From: Flavobacterium quisquiliarum
GTDB lineage: Bacteria > Bacteroidota > Bacteroidia > Flavobacteriales > Flavobacteriaceae
Direction: 5' to 3'
Assembly: GCF_019308285.1 (NCBI RefSeq)
Contig: NZ_WWEM01000042.1
Coordinates: 26,701 to 82,003, forward strand
DNA: 55,303 nucleotides
The notes beneath the pieces are model-generated. The model saw only the letters and a list, made by a program, of their open reading frames with translations. It was not told the origin of the DNA and did not search any database. Below are positions 7,273 to 15,525 of the stretch, piece after piece. The translations under genes and the position numbers were made by a program. Every line of letters begins with the position of its first letter. Positions within the stretch are counted from its first letter, which is position 1.

Positions 7273-8568
7273 ATGACAAAACAAAAAGTTTCCTTTTTCT
7301 GGTTTAGACGTGATTTACGTTTAGAAGACAATACCGGATTATTTCACGCTTTACAATCTGATTTTCCCGTAATTCCATTATTTATTTTTGATGATGATAT
7401 TCTGGATAATTTACCAAAAAATGATGCGAGAGTTAGTTTTATTTATGATTCCCTTCAAAAAATAAATACCAAATTAAACACTTTCGGATCGTCCATTTTA
7501 ATCAAAAAAGGAAAAACTACAGTAGTCTGGAAATCGCTTTTAGAAGAATTTGATATTCAAAATGTATTCTTCAATAAAGATTACGAACCGTTTGCCATCA
7601 AACGTGACATTGCCATTTCTTCTCTTTTAAAAGAAAACAATATCGAATCTTTCTCTTTTAAAGATCACGTCATCTTCGAAGAAAAAGAAATCACAAAAGC
7701 TGATGGACTTCCATATACCGTTTATACTCCATACAAAAATAAATGGCTTGAAAAGTATCATTTTTCAGGTTCAGCTCCAGAATATGATTCAGTTTCATTG
7801 CATTCTAATTTCGCAAAAAATCAATTTAAATTTCCTGATTTAGCTGAAATTGGCTTTGAAAGAAGTGCAATAAAAGTACTTCCTCACAACTTAACTCAAA
7901 TTGCCAATTATAAAGAAACTCGTGATTTTCCGGCTTTAGACAGCACATCTTATCTTTCGCCACATTTACGTTTTGGAACTGTAAGCATTCGTAAACTGGT
8001 AAATTGGGCCAATAAAAAAAATCAGACTTTTTTAAGTGAATTGATTTGGAGAGAATTCTTTATTCAGATTCTTTTTAGTTTTCCGAATTGCGTTAATCAT
8101 AATTTCAAGTCGGCTTACGACGGAATTCAATGGCGAAATAACGAAGACGATTTTAAACGCTGGTGCGAAGGAAATACAGGTTACCCAATGATTGATGCCG
8201 GAATGCGTCAGCTTAACGAAACAGGCTATATGCACAATCGTGTTCGTATGGTTGTGGCTAGTTTTCTCTGCAAACATTTATTAATTAACTGGCAATGGGG
8301 TGAAGCTTATTTTGCTGAAAAACTTCTAGACTTCGAACTAGCATCAAATGTAGGAAACTGGCAATGGGCAGCGGGAACGGGTTGCGACGCCGCACCCTAT
8401 TTCAGAGTTTTTAATCCCGAAATCCAACAAAAGAAATTTGACGAAAAAGGCGAATATATCCGCAAATGGATTCCTGAGTTTGATTTTGGTTACGCTGAAC
8501 CTATGGTTGATCACGCTTTTGCGAGAGATCGCGCAATTGCCACTTATAAGGCGGGGATAATTAAGTAA
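7273..8568 (+). CDS. phr: Deoxyribodipyrimidine photolyase (cryptochrome/photolyase family)
   Basis: A 431-residue light-driven DNA repair flavoprotein that splits cyclobutane pyrimidine dimers. The N-terminal antenna domain begins with VSFFWFRRDLRLEDNTGL. The C-terminal FAD domain holds LSPHLRFGTVSIR, ELIWREFF, W..GNTGYPMIDAGMRQL, GYMHNRVRMVVASFL and NWQWAAGTGCDAAPYFRVFNP, the classic class I photolyase run. Length is slightly under the E. coli enzyme (about 470). It is the last gene of the carotenoid cluster, as in other LitR/CarH regulons. Its stop codon is inside the left arm of a 34-bp inverted repeat. Confidence 0.95.
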   Translation: MTKQKVSFFWFRRDLRLEDNTGLFHALQSDFPVIPLFIFDDDILDNLPKNDARVSFIYDSLQKINTKLNTFGSSILIKKGKTTVVWKSLLEEFDIQNVFFNKDYEPFAIKRDIAISSLLKENNIESFSFKDHVIFEEKEITKADGLPYTVYTPYKNKWLEKYHFSGSAPEYDSVSLHSNFAKNQFKFPDLAEIGFERSAIKVLPHNLTQIANYKETRDFPALDSTSYLSPHLRFGTVSIRKLVNWANKKNQTFLSELIWREFFIQILFSFPNCVNHNFKSAYDGIQWRNNEDDFKRWCEGNTGYPMIDAGMRQLNETGYMHNRVRMVVASFLCKHLLINWQWGEAYFAEKLLDFELASNVGNWQWAAGTGCDAAPYFRVFNPEIQQKKFDEKGEYIRKWIPEFDFGYAEPMVDHAFARDRAIATYKAGIIK

Positions 8569-8806
8569 AATTCCAATTCTTTAAATTCCAAATTCCAATT
8601 ATGCGCAATCTCGTTATCCTGACGGAGGAAGTATCACACAAGAAATTCCGTGCAGTATGTCGTTAATCTTTGTAGAGCTACGTGTGTGATCTCTCCTTCG
8701 TCGAGATTGACAAACTGGGTAAAAAAAAACTTTGTCAAAGTTTTGAACTTTGACAAAGTTGTACAGTATATGATTGGAATTTGGAATTTAAAGAATTGGA
8801 ATTTTA
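8566..8806. repeat. Element B: 241-bp unit with perfect 34-bp inverted repeats
   Basis: Arms at 8566-8599 and 8773-8806 match perfectly; the left arm starts with the phr stop codon and the right ends 5 nt before the next stop codon. Nested inside are CAATCTCG (8606) with CGAGATTG (8702), a GAGGAAG...TCACAC pairing, and a perfect 15-bp hairpin AACTTTGTCAAAGTT with 3-nt loop (8728-8760). It fills the gap between convergent phr and the ABC1 kinase gene. It could end transcription both ways or be a non-autonomous mobile element. Confidence 0.85.
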
Positions 8807-8811
8807 CACTT

Positions 8812-10116
8812 CTAGTATTTCAAATAATTCTCCACTACAATTTTCGCTTTCAAATCGAACATTAAATTATAAAGTCCAAAGAAAGTGCGGTTCATGTAGA
8901 TAAAATGTTTAGAACCACGATTTCCATTCATTTTTTTCAGATTGGTGTCTTCAGAGAAACGTTTTCCTAATTCGGCTATTGCGTTGAAAAAAGTTTCATC
9001 GGCAAAATCGAAAGTTTCGTTTTGGAAAGGCCTTGTAAAAAGCGATAACAAATCATGAAACATATCAGTAAAATATTCTACCTCAGCAGGTGTATCGTCT
9101 GGACGAAGAATTTCTAACTCGAATAACTTTTTGTTAAACAACGTTTGGTCTGTAATTACATTTTTGTTGATTAATTCAAAGTATGGTGTGTAGAACTCTT
9201 CTGGAATTTGTTTCATACAGCCAAAATCCAAAGCTATTAATTGATTTTGATCGTCAACCAAGAAATTTCCCGGATGCGGATCAGCGTGAACTTTTCGCAA
9301 AACATGAATTTGGTACATATAAAAATCCCAAAGTGCCTGCCCTATTTTATCGCCCACTTCCTGATCTGTATTTTTGGCTGTGAATTCAGAAAGATGAATT
9401 CCTGTCATCCAATCCATTGTAATGATTTTCTCTGATGAAAACTCTGGATAGTAATTCGGGAAAGTGATATTTTCAATTTTACTACAGGCATCAACTACTT
9501 CCTGACTTTGTTTTAATTCCAGCAAATAATTGGTTTCTTCAATCAATTTATCTTCAACCTCTTTAAAATATTTATCCGAATCTTTTCCCTGCAGATTAAA
9601 CATTCGAATTGCAATTGGTTTTACCAAAGCCAAATCCGAAGAAATACTATTGGCAACACCCGGATATTGAATTTTAACCGCTAGTTTTTTATCATTTTTC
9701 TTAGCCAAATGTACCTGACCAATACTCGCTGCATTTACCGAATTTGGATTGAACTCATCAAAGATTTCATAAGGTGTCTTACCAAAATTATTTTTGAACG
9801 TTTTTAAAACCAAAGGCGCTGACAAAGGTGGAACAGAAAATTGCGATAATGAAAATTTCTCTACATAAGCCTGAGGCAGGAAGTTCTTGTCCATGCTTAA
9901 CATCTGCGCCACTTTAAGAGCACTTCCCTTTAAGCTTTTTAGTCCGTCGTAAATATCTTCGGCGTTATTTTCGTTTAGTTTATCTCGGGTCAAATCTGGA
10001 TTAACTACTTTTTCAGCATAATGCTTAATGTAGTTTACTCCAATTTTTGCTCCGGTTTGAACCAGTTTTCCGGCTCTTTCTATTTTTGAAGTTGGAATAT
10101 AATCGATTGTTTTCAT
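8812..10116 (-). CDS. ABC1/AarF (UbiB-like) atypical kinase
   Basis: A 434-residue member of the ABC1/UbiB atypical protein kinase family. The family signatures are visible: KGSALKVAQMLSMD (the KxGQ motif, here with Ala for Gly), AASIGQVHLA (Ala-rich loop), LAVKIQYPG, EETNYLLEL, HADPHPGNF and LDFGCMK. The family supports isoprenoid-lipid and quinone metabolism, generally as ATPases rather than protein kinases. The TetR-type gene upstream overlaps its start by one base (TAATG), so the two are one operon. The link to lipid or quinone biology is family knowledge only. Confidence 0.9.
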   Translation of the reverse strand: MKTIDYIPTSKIERAGKLVQTGAKIGVNYIKHYAEKVVNPDLTRDKLNENNAEDIYDGLKSLKGSALKVAQMLSMDKNFLPQAYVEKFSLSQFSVPPLSAPLVLKTFKNNFGKTPYEIFDEFNPNSVNAASIGQVHLAKKNDKKLAVKIQYPGVANSISSDLALVKPIAIRMFNLQGKDSDKYFKEVEDKLIEETNYLLELKQSQEVVDACSKIENITFPNYYPEFSSEKIITMDWMTGIHLSEFTAKNTDQEVGDKIGQALWDFYMYQIHVLRKVHADPHPGNFLVDDQNQLIALDFGCMKQIPEEFYTPYFELINKNVITDQTLFNKKLFELEILRPDDTPAEVEYFTDMFHDLLSLFTRPFQNETFDFADETFFNAIAELGKRFSEDTNLKKMNGNRGSKHFIYMNRTFFGLYNLMFDLKAKIVVENYLKY

Positions 10117-10775
10117 TATCTGCTGTGTATTTTTTCTTTAAATAGAAATTTTCCAAAATCTATTAAATGATTCATTGGCGCTACATTCATCAATTCAAAT
10201 GAAGCATTAACCGATTTTTCGATAAAAATATCTGTTTTCTCAAATCCAGCCGATTCGTCTTCCATCCAGAATTTAATCGTCATCATCAATTGTAACCAGG
10301 CCGATTCCTGAATGGCTTTTTCCTGAAACTTCTGGAATTTTTCCTGTTCCAGTCTGTAATCATCGGTAAGGATTTCAGAAACATAATCTTTAAAGCTTTC
10401 GCGAAGTGTAGTTAGCTGCACTAAATTTTTAAGCGGATTTCGGTCTATTTTAAGCGTCTGCAACACATAACTTCTGTTTGCCGTTAAAACTTCAAAGAAA
10501 GTAAAATAAAAACTCAGCATTTTATTTTTCATATCATATTGCTGATATTCTTCGTTCTTGTGAAGCAAACCAACTGTGTTTTCAAAAAACAGTCGGAATA
10601 TTTCTTTTTCTAAACCTTCAAGTGTTCCAAAAAAGGAATAAAACTCAGCTTCTGTAAAATCATTTTCTTTGGCAAAATGATAAACCGATTTTGGCTTTTG
10701 TCCTTTTTCTAAAACTTCTTCCATGTATATTGAAACGATGTCATCTTTGGTAATCACCTTTTTTTTAGTCGCCAT
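10116..10775 (-). CDS. TetR-family-like transcriptional regulator
   Basis: A 219-residue protein with an N-terminal helical region that reads like a TetR DNA-binding domain (about residues 10-60: KDDIVSIYMEEVLEKG...SVYHFAKENDFTEAEFYSFFGTLEGLEKEIFRLFF). A helical C-terminal domain follows. It begins the operon with the ABC1 kinase and probably regulates it. In Bacteroidota this pair recurs, but I know of no characterised example. The start follows an AT-rich leader with no strong alternative. Confidence 0.8.
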   Translation of the reverse strand: MATKKKVITKDDIVSIYMEEVLEKGQKPKSVYHFAKENDFTEAEFYSFFGTLEGLEKEIFRLFFENTVGLLHKNEEYQQYDMKNKMLSFYFTFFEVLTANRSYVLQTLKIDRNPLKNLVQLTTLRESFKDYVSEILTDDYRLEQEKFQKFQEKAIQESAWLQLMMTIKFWMEDESAGFEKTDIFIEKSVNASFELMNVAPMNHLIDFGKFLFKEKIHSR

Positions 10776-10873
10776 TTTATTAAAATTTAGAATTTGCCAT
10801 AAAGGTAAACATTGTTTAAGTACCTTTACTAATCCTTAAACAAGTTAGACTGTTAAATATATTATAAACTATT

Positions 10874-11785
10874 ATGTCTCAAAATGTTCTACTAACAGGC
10901 GGAAGCGGTTTCATTGGAAAACATTTAACAGATGTTCTTCTTGAAGCTGGTTTTACTGTGTCTGTTTTGAGTCGTTCTGCAAAAGAAAATTCTCCTGCCA
11001 TAACGTATTATAAATGGGATTTAAATAAAAACTACATTGACGAAAATGCGGTTTTAAATGCCGATTATATTATTCATCTTGCCGGCGAAGGAATTGTAGA
11101 AAAAAGATGGACGGATAAAAGGAAAAAAGTCATTTTGGAAAGCCGTGTAAAACCTATTGATTTAATTCTTTCGGTATTAGAAAAAAACAATAAAAAACTG
11201 GAGGCTTTTGTCTCAGCTTCTGCAGTTGGGATTTATGGCGCTGTTACCAGTCATAAAATATGTACCGAGAATACGCCTCCGGCAGATGATTTTTTAGGCA
11301 CAACCTGCCAAAAATGGGAAAGCGCCGTGGATAAAATTGGCGCTTTAGAGATTAGAACTGTTAAAATAAGAACCGGAATTGTTTTTGGCAAAAACGAAGG
11401 TTTTTTAAAAAAACTAACTCCGAGTTTTAAATCGGGTTTTGGTGCCGTTTTAGGCACTGGAAAACAATATCTTCCCTGGATTCATATTGACGATTTATGT
11501 ACTATTTATTTAAAAGCTATCGAAAATACTAGATTAGAAGGTCCATATAATGCCTGCATTACTGACAACACTACAAACTCAAGATTTTCTAAGACATTCG
11601 CCAAATTGTTTGACTACAGTATTTGGTTACCCAAAATTCCTCCTTTCTTTTTAAAAATAGTCTTAGGCGAAATGAGTGAAGCTGTGTTAACAGGACAACG
11701 AGTTTCTTCTGAAAAAATCCAGAAAACAGGTTTCGAATTTCAGTTTACCGATTTAGAAAAAACTCTGATAAACTGCCTGAGATAA
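10874..11785 (+). CDS. TIGR01777 (SDR39U1) family epimerase
   Basis: A 303-residue atypical short-chain dehydrogenase. It opens with the nucleotide-binding TGGSGFIGKHL (residues 8-18) and shows the family marks WDLNKNYIDENAVLNADYIIHLAGEGI and RWTDKRKKVILESRV, SASAVGIYG, RTGIVFGK and LPWIHIDDL. The TIGR01777 group includes YfcH/SDR39U1; its substrate is unknown, though in plants and cyanobacteria it is tied to chlorophyll and division phenotypes. It diverges from the TetR-kinase operon. Its stop lies only 4 nt from the stop of the convergent YceI-like gene. Confidence 0.9.
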   Translation: MSQNVLLTGGSGFIGKHLTDVLLEAGFTVSVLSRSAKENSPAITYYKWDLNKNYIDENAVLNADYIIHLAGEGIVEKRWTDKRKKVILESRVKPIDLILSVLEKNNKKLEAFVSASAVGIYGAVTSHKICTENTPPADDFLGTTCQKWESAVDKIGALEIRTVKIRTGIVFGKNEGFLKKLTPSFKSGFGAVLGTGKQYLPWIHIDDLCTIYLKAIENTRLEGPYNACITDNTTNSRFSKTFAKLFDYSIWLPKIPPFFLKIVLGEMSEAVLTGQRVSSEKIQKTGFEFQFTDLEKTLINCLR

Positions 11786-11789
11786 TTTC

Positions 11790-12374
11790 TTATTTTAAAG
11801 TAGCGTACATTCCTTCCTCCTTGCTATGAACTATTCCCGTCAATTCTGTATTGGCCGTTTGGGAAATTTTCGACGCTATTTTACTTGGAATATTAATATT
11901 GAAATCTGAAACCGTTATCGGAAAATCTGAAATTACCTGAATTCCTTCGGGAACTCTTTTGATCAAAGCATTTACGACAATTTCTTTTGACTTGCCTTTC
12001 ATATTTAATTTTCCTTTGATCTCGTATTTCTTTTCGATTTCATTAATATCTTTTAAATCGAATTTTTCGATTTTACCTTTAAAAACCGCTTTTGGATAAC
12101 GGTCACTTTCTAAATAATTTTCGTTGAAATGCTCCTGCATTAAATCTAATTTAAAACGAAAGTTTTTGATCATAACCGTACAAATAAATGTACTGGTTTT
12201 AGGCTCCAAAAGAATTATAACCTGTCTGTTTACTGCTTTTATCTCTTCGAATAAAGGAACGGAAGCTTCAAAATTTACGGTTCCGGTATTGGTAAAAAAT
12301 CTGTCCTGAGCGAGTACAGAAAAAGCAGTTAAAAGTAAAAATAATAAGGTAGTTGTTTTCATAATCGTCTGCAT
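11790..12374 (-). CDS. YceI-like periplasmic protein
   Basis: A protein of up to 194 residues with a signal peptide (KTTTLLFLLLTAFSVLAQ). The true start may be the second Met (12362), which gives a cleaner signal. The mature part matches the YceI fold: F....G.V.F.A..... early, then DRYPKAVFKGKIE and KGKLNMKGKSKEIVVNALI, and an SDFNINIPS stretch near the end. YceI proteins are lipocalin-like barrels that bind isoprenoid lipids such as polyprenyl quinones. That may relate to the quinone-linked ABC1 kinase gene nearby, but the link is only positional. Confidence 0.85.
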   Translation of the reverse strand: MQTIMKTTTLLFLLLTAFSVLAQDRFFTNTGTVNFEASVPLFEEIKAVNRQVIILLEPKTSTFICTVMIKNFRFKLDLMQEHFNENYLESDRYPKAVFKGKIEKFDLKDINEIEKKYEIKGKLNMKGKSKEIVVNALIKRVPEGIQVISDFPITVSDFNINIPSKIASKISQTANTELTGIVHSKEEGMYATLK

Positions 12375-12469
12375 TTAAACAATTATGTCATTCAATTTGT
12401 CTTGGTTAACAGAAGGTAAAAAATTAGATTCCGACTAATCTGGAAAAATCGAACGGCAGTACTCCGTGA

Positions 12470-12516
12470 ATAAATTTCGTAACCCTAATGATTACACTTA
12501 AAGTTACGAAATTTAT
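12470..12516. repeat. 14-bp perfect inverted repeat between YceI and VOC genes
   Basis: ATAAATTTCGTAAC (12470-12483) and GTTACGAAATTTAT (12503-12516) are perfect complements with a 19-nt loop. It lies about 95 nt upstream of the YceI-like start on the reverse strand. There is no T-run on either side, so it is more like an operator or RNA hairpin than an intrinsic terminator. Confidence 0.55.
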
Positions 12517-12595
12517 GCTTGAAAAGTTCTCTGTTAATGCTAAATATTTGTGAATATTTTTAACCTAAAGTACCTTTAGTCGATGTAAAATGTAT

Positions 12596-12997
12596 TTAAA
12601 CTACATTTTCAACTTCTGTACAAATTTCAATCAAAAAACCATTCAAATCTCTTACGTAAGCAACGACTTGTCCCCATGGTTTTTCTACTGGTTCTGAAAT
12701 AATTACGGCTCCAAAAGAAGTAGCTTTTTGTAGAACTTCAGGAACATTCTCTACAATAAATCCAATTTCTATAGCAAAAGGTTTGTCTTCCAAACTACTT
12801 TCTATAAAACCATCTGCGAAATTTTGCGATGCCAGACTTTTTGATGCGAATGCAAGTGTGGTTGTTCCTGTAATTAATTCACCATAATCATGTTCCGGGC
12901 TTATAAATTTTCTGTGAAACCCAAATGCATTCTCGTAAAATGTTACTGATGCTTCTACATCTTCAACGTACAATATTGTATATCCAAACTTTATCAT
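12596..12997 (-). CDS. VOC (glyoxalase/bleomycin-resistance fold) family protein
   Basis: A 133-residue two-module VOC protein: FGYTILYVEDVEASVTFYENAFGF at the N-terminus and FAIEIGFIVENVPEVLQKATSFGAVIISEPVEKPWGQVVAYVRDLNGFLIEIC at the C-terminus. The family contains metal-dependent lyases, dioxygenases and binding proteins; the closing DLNGFLIEIC with its metal-ligand Glu is kept. Substrate cannot be told. It runs in the same direction as the thioesterase gene, separated by 40 nt, and may share a transcript with it. Confidence 0.88.
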   Translation of the reverse strand: MIKFGYTILYVEDVEASVTFYENAFGFHRKFISPEHDYGELITGTTTLAFASKSLASQNFADGFIESSLEDKPFAIEIGFIVENVPEVLQKATSFGAVIISEPVEKPWGQVVAYVRDLNGFLIEICTEVENVV

Positions 12998-13037
12998 GAT
13001 TTCTTTATTTAATGTGTTTGAATTAAATATAAGAAAT

Positions 13038-13586
13038 TTAACTGATTTCTAAAAGAACATTATACTTTTCTAAACTTGCCAAATCTTCAATCGAATTGAT
13101 ATTAGTCAGTTTTTCGTGTTCTTCTACTTCTTTACGAACTTCGATATGTTTGATGGCTTTTCTAAAACGGCGCACTTCTTCCAGATTGGATAAAATTAAT
13201 CCTGGAACCTGAACGCTTTTTCCTTCTTTATCTTTGGCAACCATTGTAAAATAAGAGGAATTACAATGTTTGATTACGCCTGTCTGAATATTTTCTGCTT
13301 CAACTCGTATTCCAACAATCATCGAACTTCTTCCCACATAATTTACAGAAGCTTTCATAGTAACTAATTCTCCGACTTCAATCGGTTTTAGAAAGTTTAC
13401 CGTATCAACAGAAGCTGTTACGCAATAATTACCGCTGAATTTTGATGCCGAAGCAAATGCAATCTGATCTAACAATTGTAAAATATATCCTCCGTGAATT
13501 TTACCGCTGAAATTGGTATGCGAAGGAAGCATTAATTCTGATATACTAACTTTTGATGAGGAAACGGGTCTAAAATCTGTAGTCAT
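13038..13586 (-). CDS. Acyl-CoA thioesterase, hotdog fold (YciA/Acot family)
   Basis: A protein of about 182 residues that hydrolyses acyl-CoA thioesters. The hotdog hallmark is present: NFSGKIHGGYILQLLDQIAFASASKF, followed by VTASVDTVNFLKPIEVGELV. I use the ATG at 13586 because the longer reading (to 13691) runs 35 residues into repeat copy 3 with no homology and odd composition. A tail of about 50 residues (RRFRKAIKHIEVRKEVEEHEKL...) follows the catalytic domain, as in several Bacteroidota homologues. Upstream lie two tandem family A repeats before rmuC. Confidence 0.88.
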   Translation of the reverse strand: MTTDFRPVSSSKVSISELMLPSHTNFSGKIHGGYILQLLDQIAFASASKFSGNYCVTASVDTVNFLKPIEVGELVTMKASVNYVGRSSMIVGIRVEAENIQTGVIKHCNSSYFTMVAKDKEGKSVQVPGLILSNLEEVRRFRKAIKHIEVRKEVEEHEKLTNINSIEDLASLEKYNVLLEIS

Positions 13587-13621
13587 GCTTTTTTGTTTTT
13601 TGGAATGGTTAGTTTTTTTTA

Positions 13622-13762
13622 AAAACACATAGAAACATAGCTTATTGGAATCTACAATAGGGCGTTTCACTTGCATAAATTCACATAGCAAACTATGTGT
13701 TAGAAACTAGTTTCTTTCTTTATTCTCTTAAAGACAAAGTAAATCTATGTCTCTATGTGTTT
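13622..13762 (+). repeat. Family A structured repeat, copy 3
   Basis: A 141-bp copy. The left arm is the family AAACACATAGAAACATAG; the right arm has one change (TCTC in place of TTTC). The inner hairpin is CACATAG-CAAA-CTATGTG and the GAAACTAGTTTC palindrome is kept. It lies 46 bp from copy 4 and nearly matches it, so the two probably arose by local duplication. Confidence 0.85.
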
Positions 13763-13808
13763 AAAATATTTTTCTTACTTCAATTTTTTTTTCGATGTTT
13801 AGTTTTTT

Positions 13809-13948
13809 AAACACATAGAAACATAGCTTATTGGAATCTAAAAAAAGGCATTTCACTTGCATAAATCCACATAGCAAACTATGTGTTAGAAACTAGTTTC
13901 TTTCTTTATTCTCTTAAAGACAAAGTAAATCTATGTCTCTATGTGTTT
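13809..13948 (+). repeat. Family A structured repeat, copy 4
   Basis: A 140-bp near-duplicate of copy 3 with the same right-arm change. It ends 8 nt before the rmuC stop codon. Together copies 3 and 4 fill almost all of the 370-bp gap 13587-13956, in which no gene is seen. Confidence 0.85.
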
Positions 13949-13956
13949 AAATATTT

Positions 13957-15330
13957 TTAATTTAATAATTCATTTTCATCTGAATTTAAAGCTCTTGAAA
14001 TAATGTTCTCTGGAAGTGATTTCTTGGCCTTCGCTCCCATTTTTTTGAGTCTTTCGACACTTGTAATTAGGTTTCCTTTTCCCTCTACCAATTTATTCAT
14101 AGCACTTTCGTATTCTGTTTTGGTGTCTTTAATTTTATTTCCAATTCGGACTAAATCCGAAACAAAACCTTCGAATTTATCGTATAAAGCTCCTGCCTGT
14201 CTTGCAATTTCAAAAGCATTTTCCTGCTGTTTTTGGTTCGTCCACATGCTGTCGATTGTTCTTAAAGTTGCCAGCAATGTACTTGGCGTTACAATAACAA
14301 TATTTCGGTCGAAAGCTTTTGTGTATAAAGCTGGATCTTCGTTTAAAGCAATCGCAAAAGCAGGTTCCATCGGAATGAAAAGCAATACAAAATCCGGACT
14401 TTCCATTTGATACAAATCGTGGTAATTTTTACTGCCAAGCTGTTCCACATGTCTTCTTATCGAATTGACATGTTCTTTTAAAAATTCAATTTTTAAAAGT
14501 TCCGACTCTTCGTTAATCCATTTTTCGTAAGCAGCAAGCGAAACTTTCGAATCGACAATCATTTTCTTTCCATCCGGCAGATTAATGACAACATCTGGTA
14601 AAACACGATTTCCTTCGCTATTCGTAAAACTCTGTTGTACTTCGTATTCTCTTCCTTTCTCTAAACCTGATTTTTCCAGAACGCGTTCTAAAACCAATTC
14701 GCCCCAATTTCCCTGCATTTTATTATCACCTTTTAATGCTTTGGTTAGGTTTAAGGTTTCTTTGCTCATTTGCGCGTTCATTTCGCTTAAGCCTAAAATC
14801 TGCTGACGCAGCGCGGCATGATAATCAATGCTTTCTTTGTGCGTCTGATCTACTTTTTGTTCGAAAATATGGATTTTATCCTGAAGTGGCAACAGAATAC
14901 TTTTCATATTCTCACTATTCTGCTCTGTAAACTTCGCCGATTTTTCTTCTAAGATTTTATTAGCCAAATTTTCAAATTCCTTGGTGAATTTTTCCTGAAG
15001 TTCGTTGATTTCGCTTTTTTGTTCTTTATGGCGTTCCCATAAATTTTCAAAATCAACTTCTTTTTTAGAAAGCTGAATCGCTAAACTGTCTTTTTCTGTT
15101 CGAATGCTTTCCTTTTCTGAAATATGCAATTGTAATTGTCTCTGAAAATTATTTTTTTCATTTTCAAATTGGTCTTTCTGCATCTGCAATTGCGCATTCA
15201 AAGCATTTAATCTTTCTTCAAAAATGCCTTTTTCTGACTGATTTTTTGAGTTCGAAAGTACCTTTCCTAAGTACAAACCAATAAATAGCGCTACAACAAA
15301 ACCCAATAAAAATGGTAGATAATCAAACAT
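13957..15330 (-). CDS. rmuC: DNA recombination protein RmuC
   Basis: A protein of about 457 residues. An N-terminal membrane anchor (FDYLPFLLGFVVALFIGLYLG) is followed by a long coiled coil (about residues 30-170) and then the RmuC nuclease-like core: GNWGELVLERVLEKSGLEKGREY, LPDVVINLPDGKKMIVDSKVSL, FVLLFIPMEPAF and TPSTLLATLRTI. RmuC limits inversions at short inverted repeats. The internal Met at 15330 is preferred because it places the anchor at the N-terminus; the 23 residues upstream look untranslated. It is striking that this gene sits beside tandem copies of an inverted-repeat element. Confidence 0.93.
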   Translation of the reverse strand: MFDYLPFLLGFVVALFIGLYLGKVLSNSKNQSEKGIFEERLNALNAQLQMQKDQFENEKNNFQRQLQLHISEKESIRTEKDSLAIQLSKKEVDFENLWERHKEQKSEINELQEKFTKEFENLANKILEEKSAKFTEQNSENMKSILLPLQDKIHIFEQKVDQTHKESIDYHAALRQQILGLSEMNAQMSKETLNLTKALKGDNKMQGNWGELVLERVLEKSGLEKGREYEVQQSFTNSEGNRVLPDVVINLPDGKKMIVDSKVSLAAYEKWINEESELLKIEFLKEHVNSIRRHVEQLGSKNYHDLYQMESPDFVLLFIPMEPAFAIALNEDPALYTKAFDRNIVIVTPSTLLATLRTIDSMWTNQKQQENAFEIARQAGALYDKFEGFVSDLVRIGNKIKDTKTEYESAMNKLVEGKGNLITSVERLKKMGAKAKKSLPENIISRALNSDENELLN

Positions 15331-15525
15331 AACTAAGTTTATTTTACGTAAAAGTACGCAATAATACGTAGTACTTAGTTTTAAAAATAGAAATTTCACG
15401 AATTCATAATCAATCCAAACTAAACCAACATTTTAGTTAGAATAAAAAAATAAAAAAAATTACATCCTCACGCAACCTTTTTTTAAAAGCACTATCTACA
15501 AAATATAAACCTATTAAAATAAATT

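Noticed and set aside
7113..7307. 64-residue forward reading frame upstream of phr
   Set aside because: It runs through family A repeat copy 2 and overlaps the phr start in another frame.
8650..8865. 71-residue forward reading frame
   Set aside because: It lies within element B and its right arm and has low-complexity, repeat-derived sequence.
13587..13691. 35-residue N-terminal extension of the thioesterase
   Set aside because: It reads into repeat copy 3; the hotdog domain and usual start fit the ATG at 13586.
5862..13948. CRISPR array
   Set aside because: The repeat units are far apart, longer than 130 bp, have terminal inverted repeats and lack regular spacers or cas genes.
14003..14410. 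135-residue reading frame opposite rmuC
   Set aside because: Antisense to a clear RmuC core; no family resemblance.
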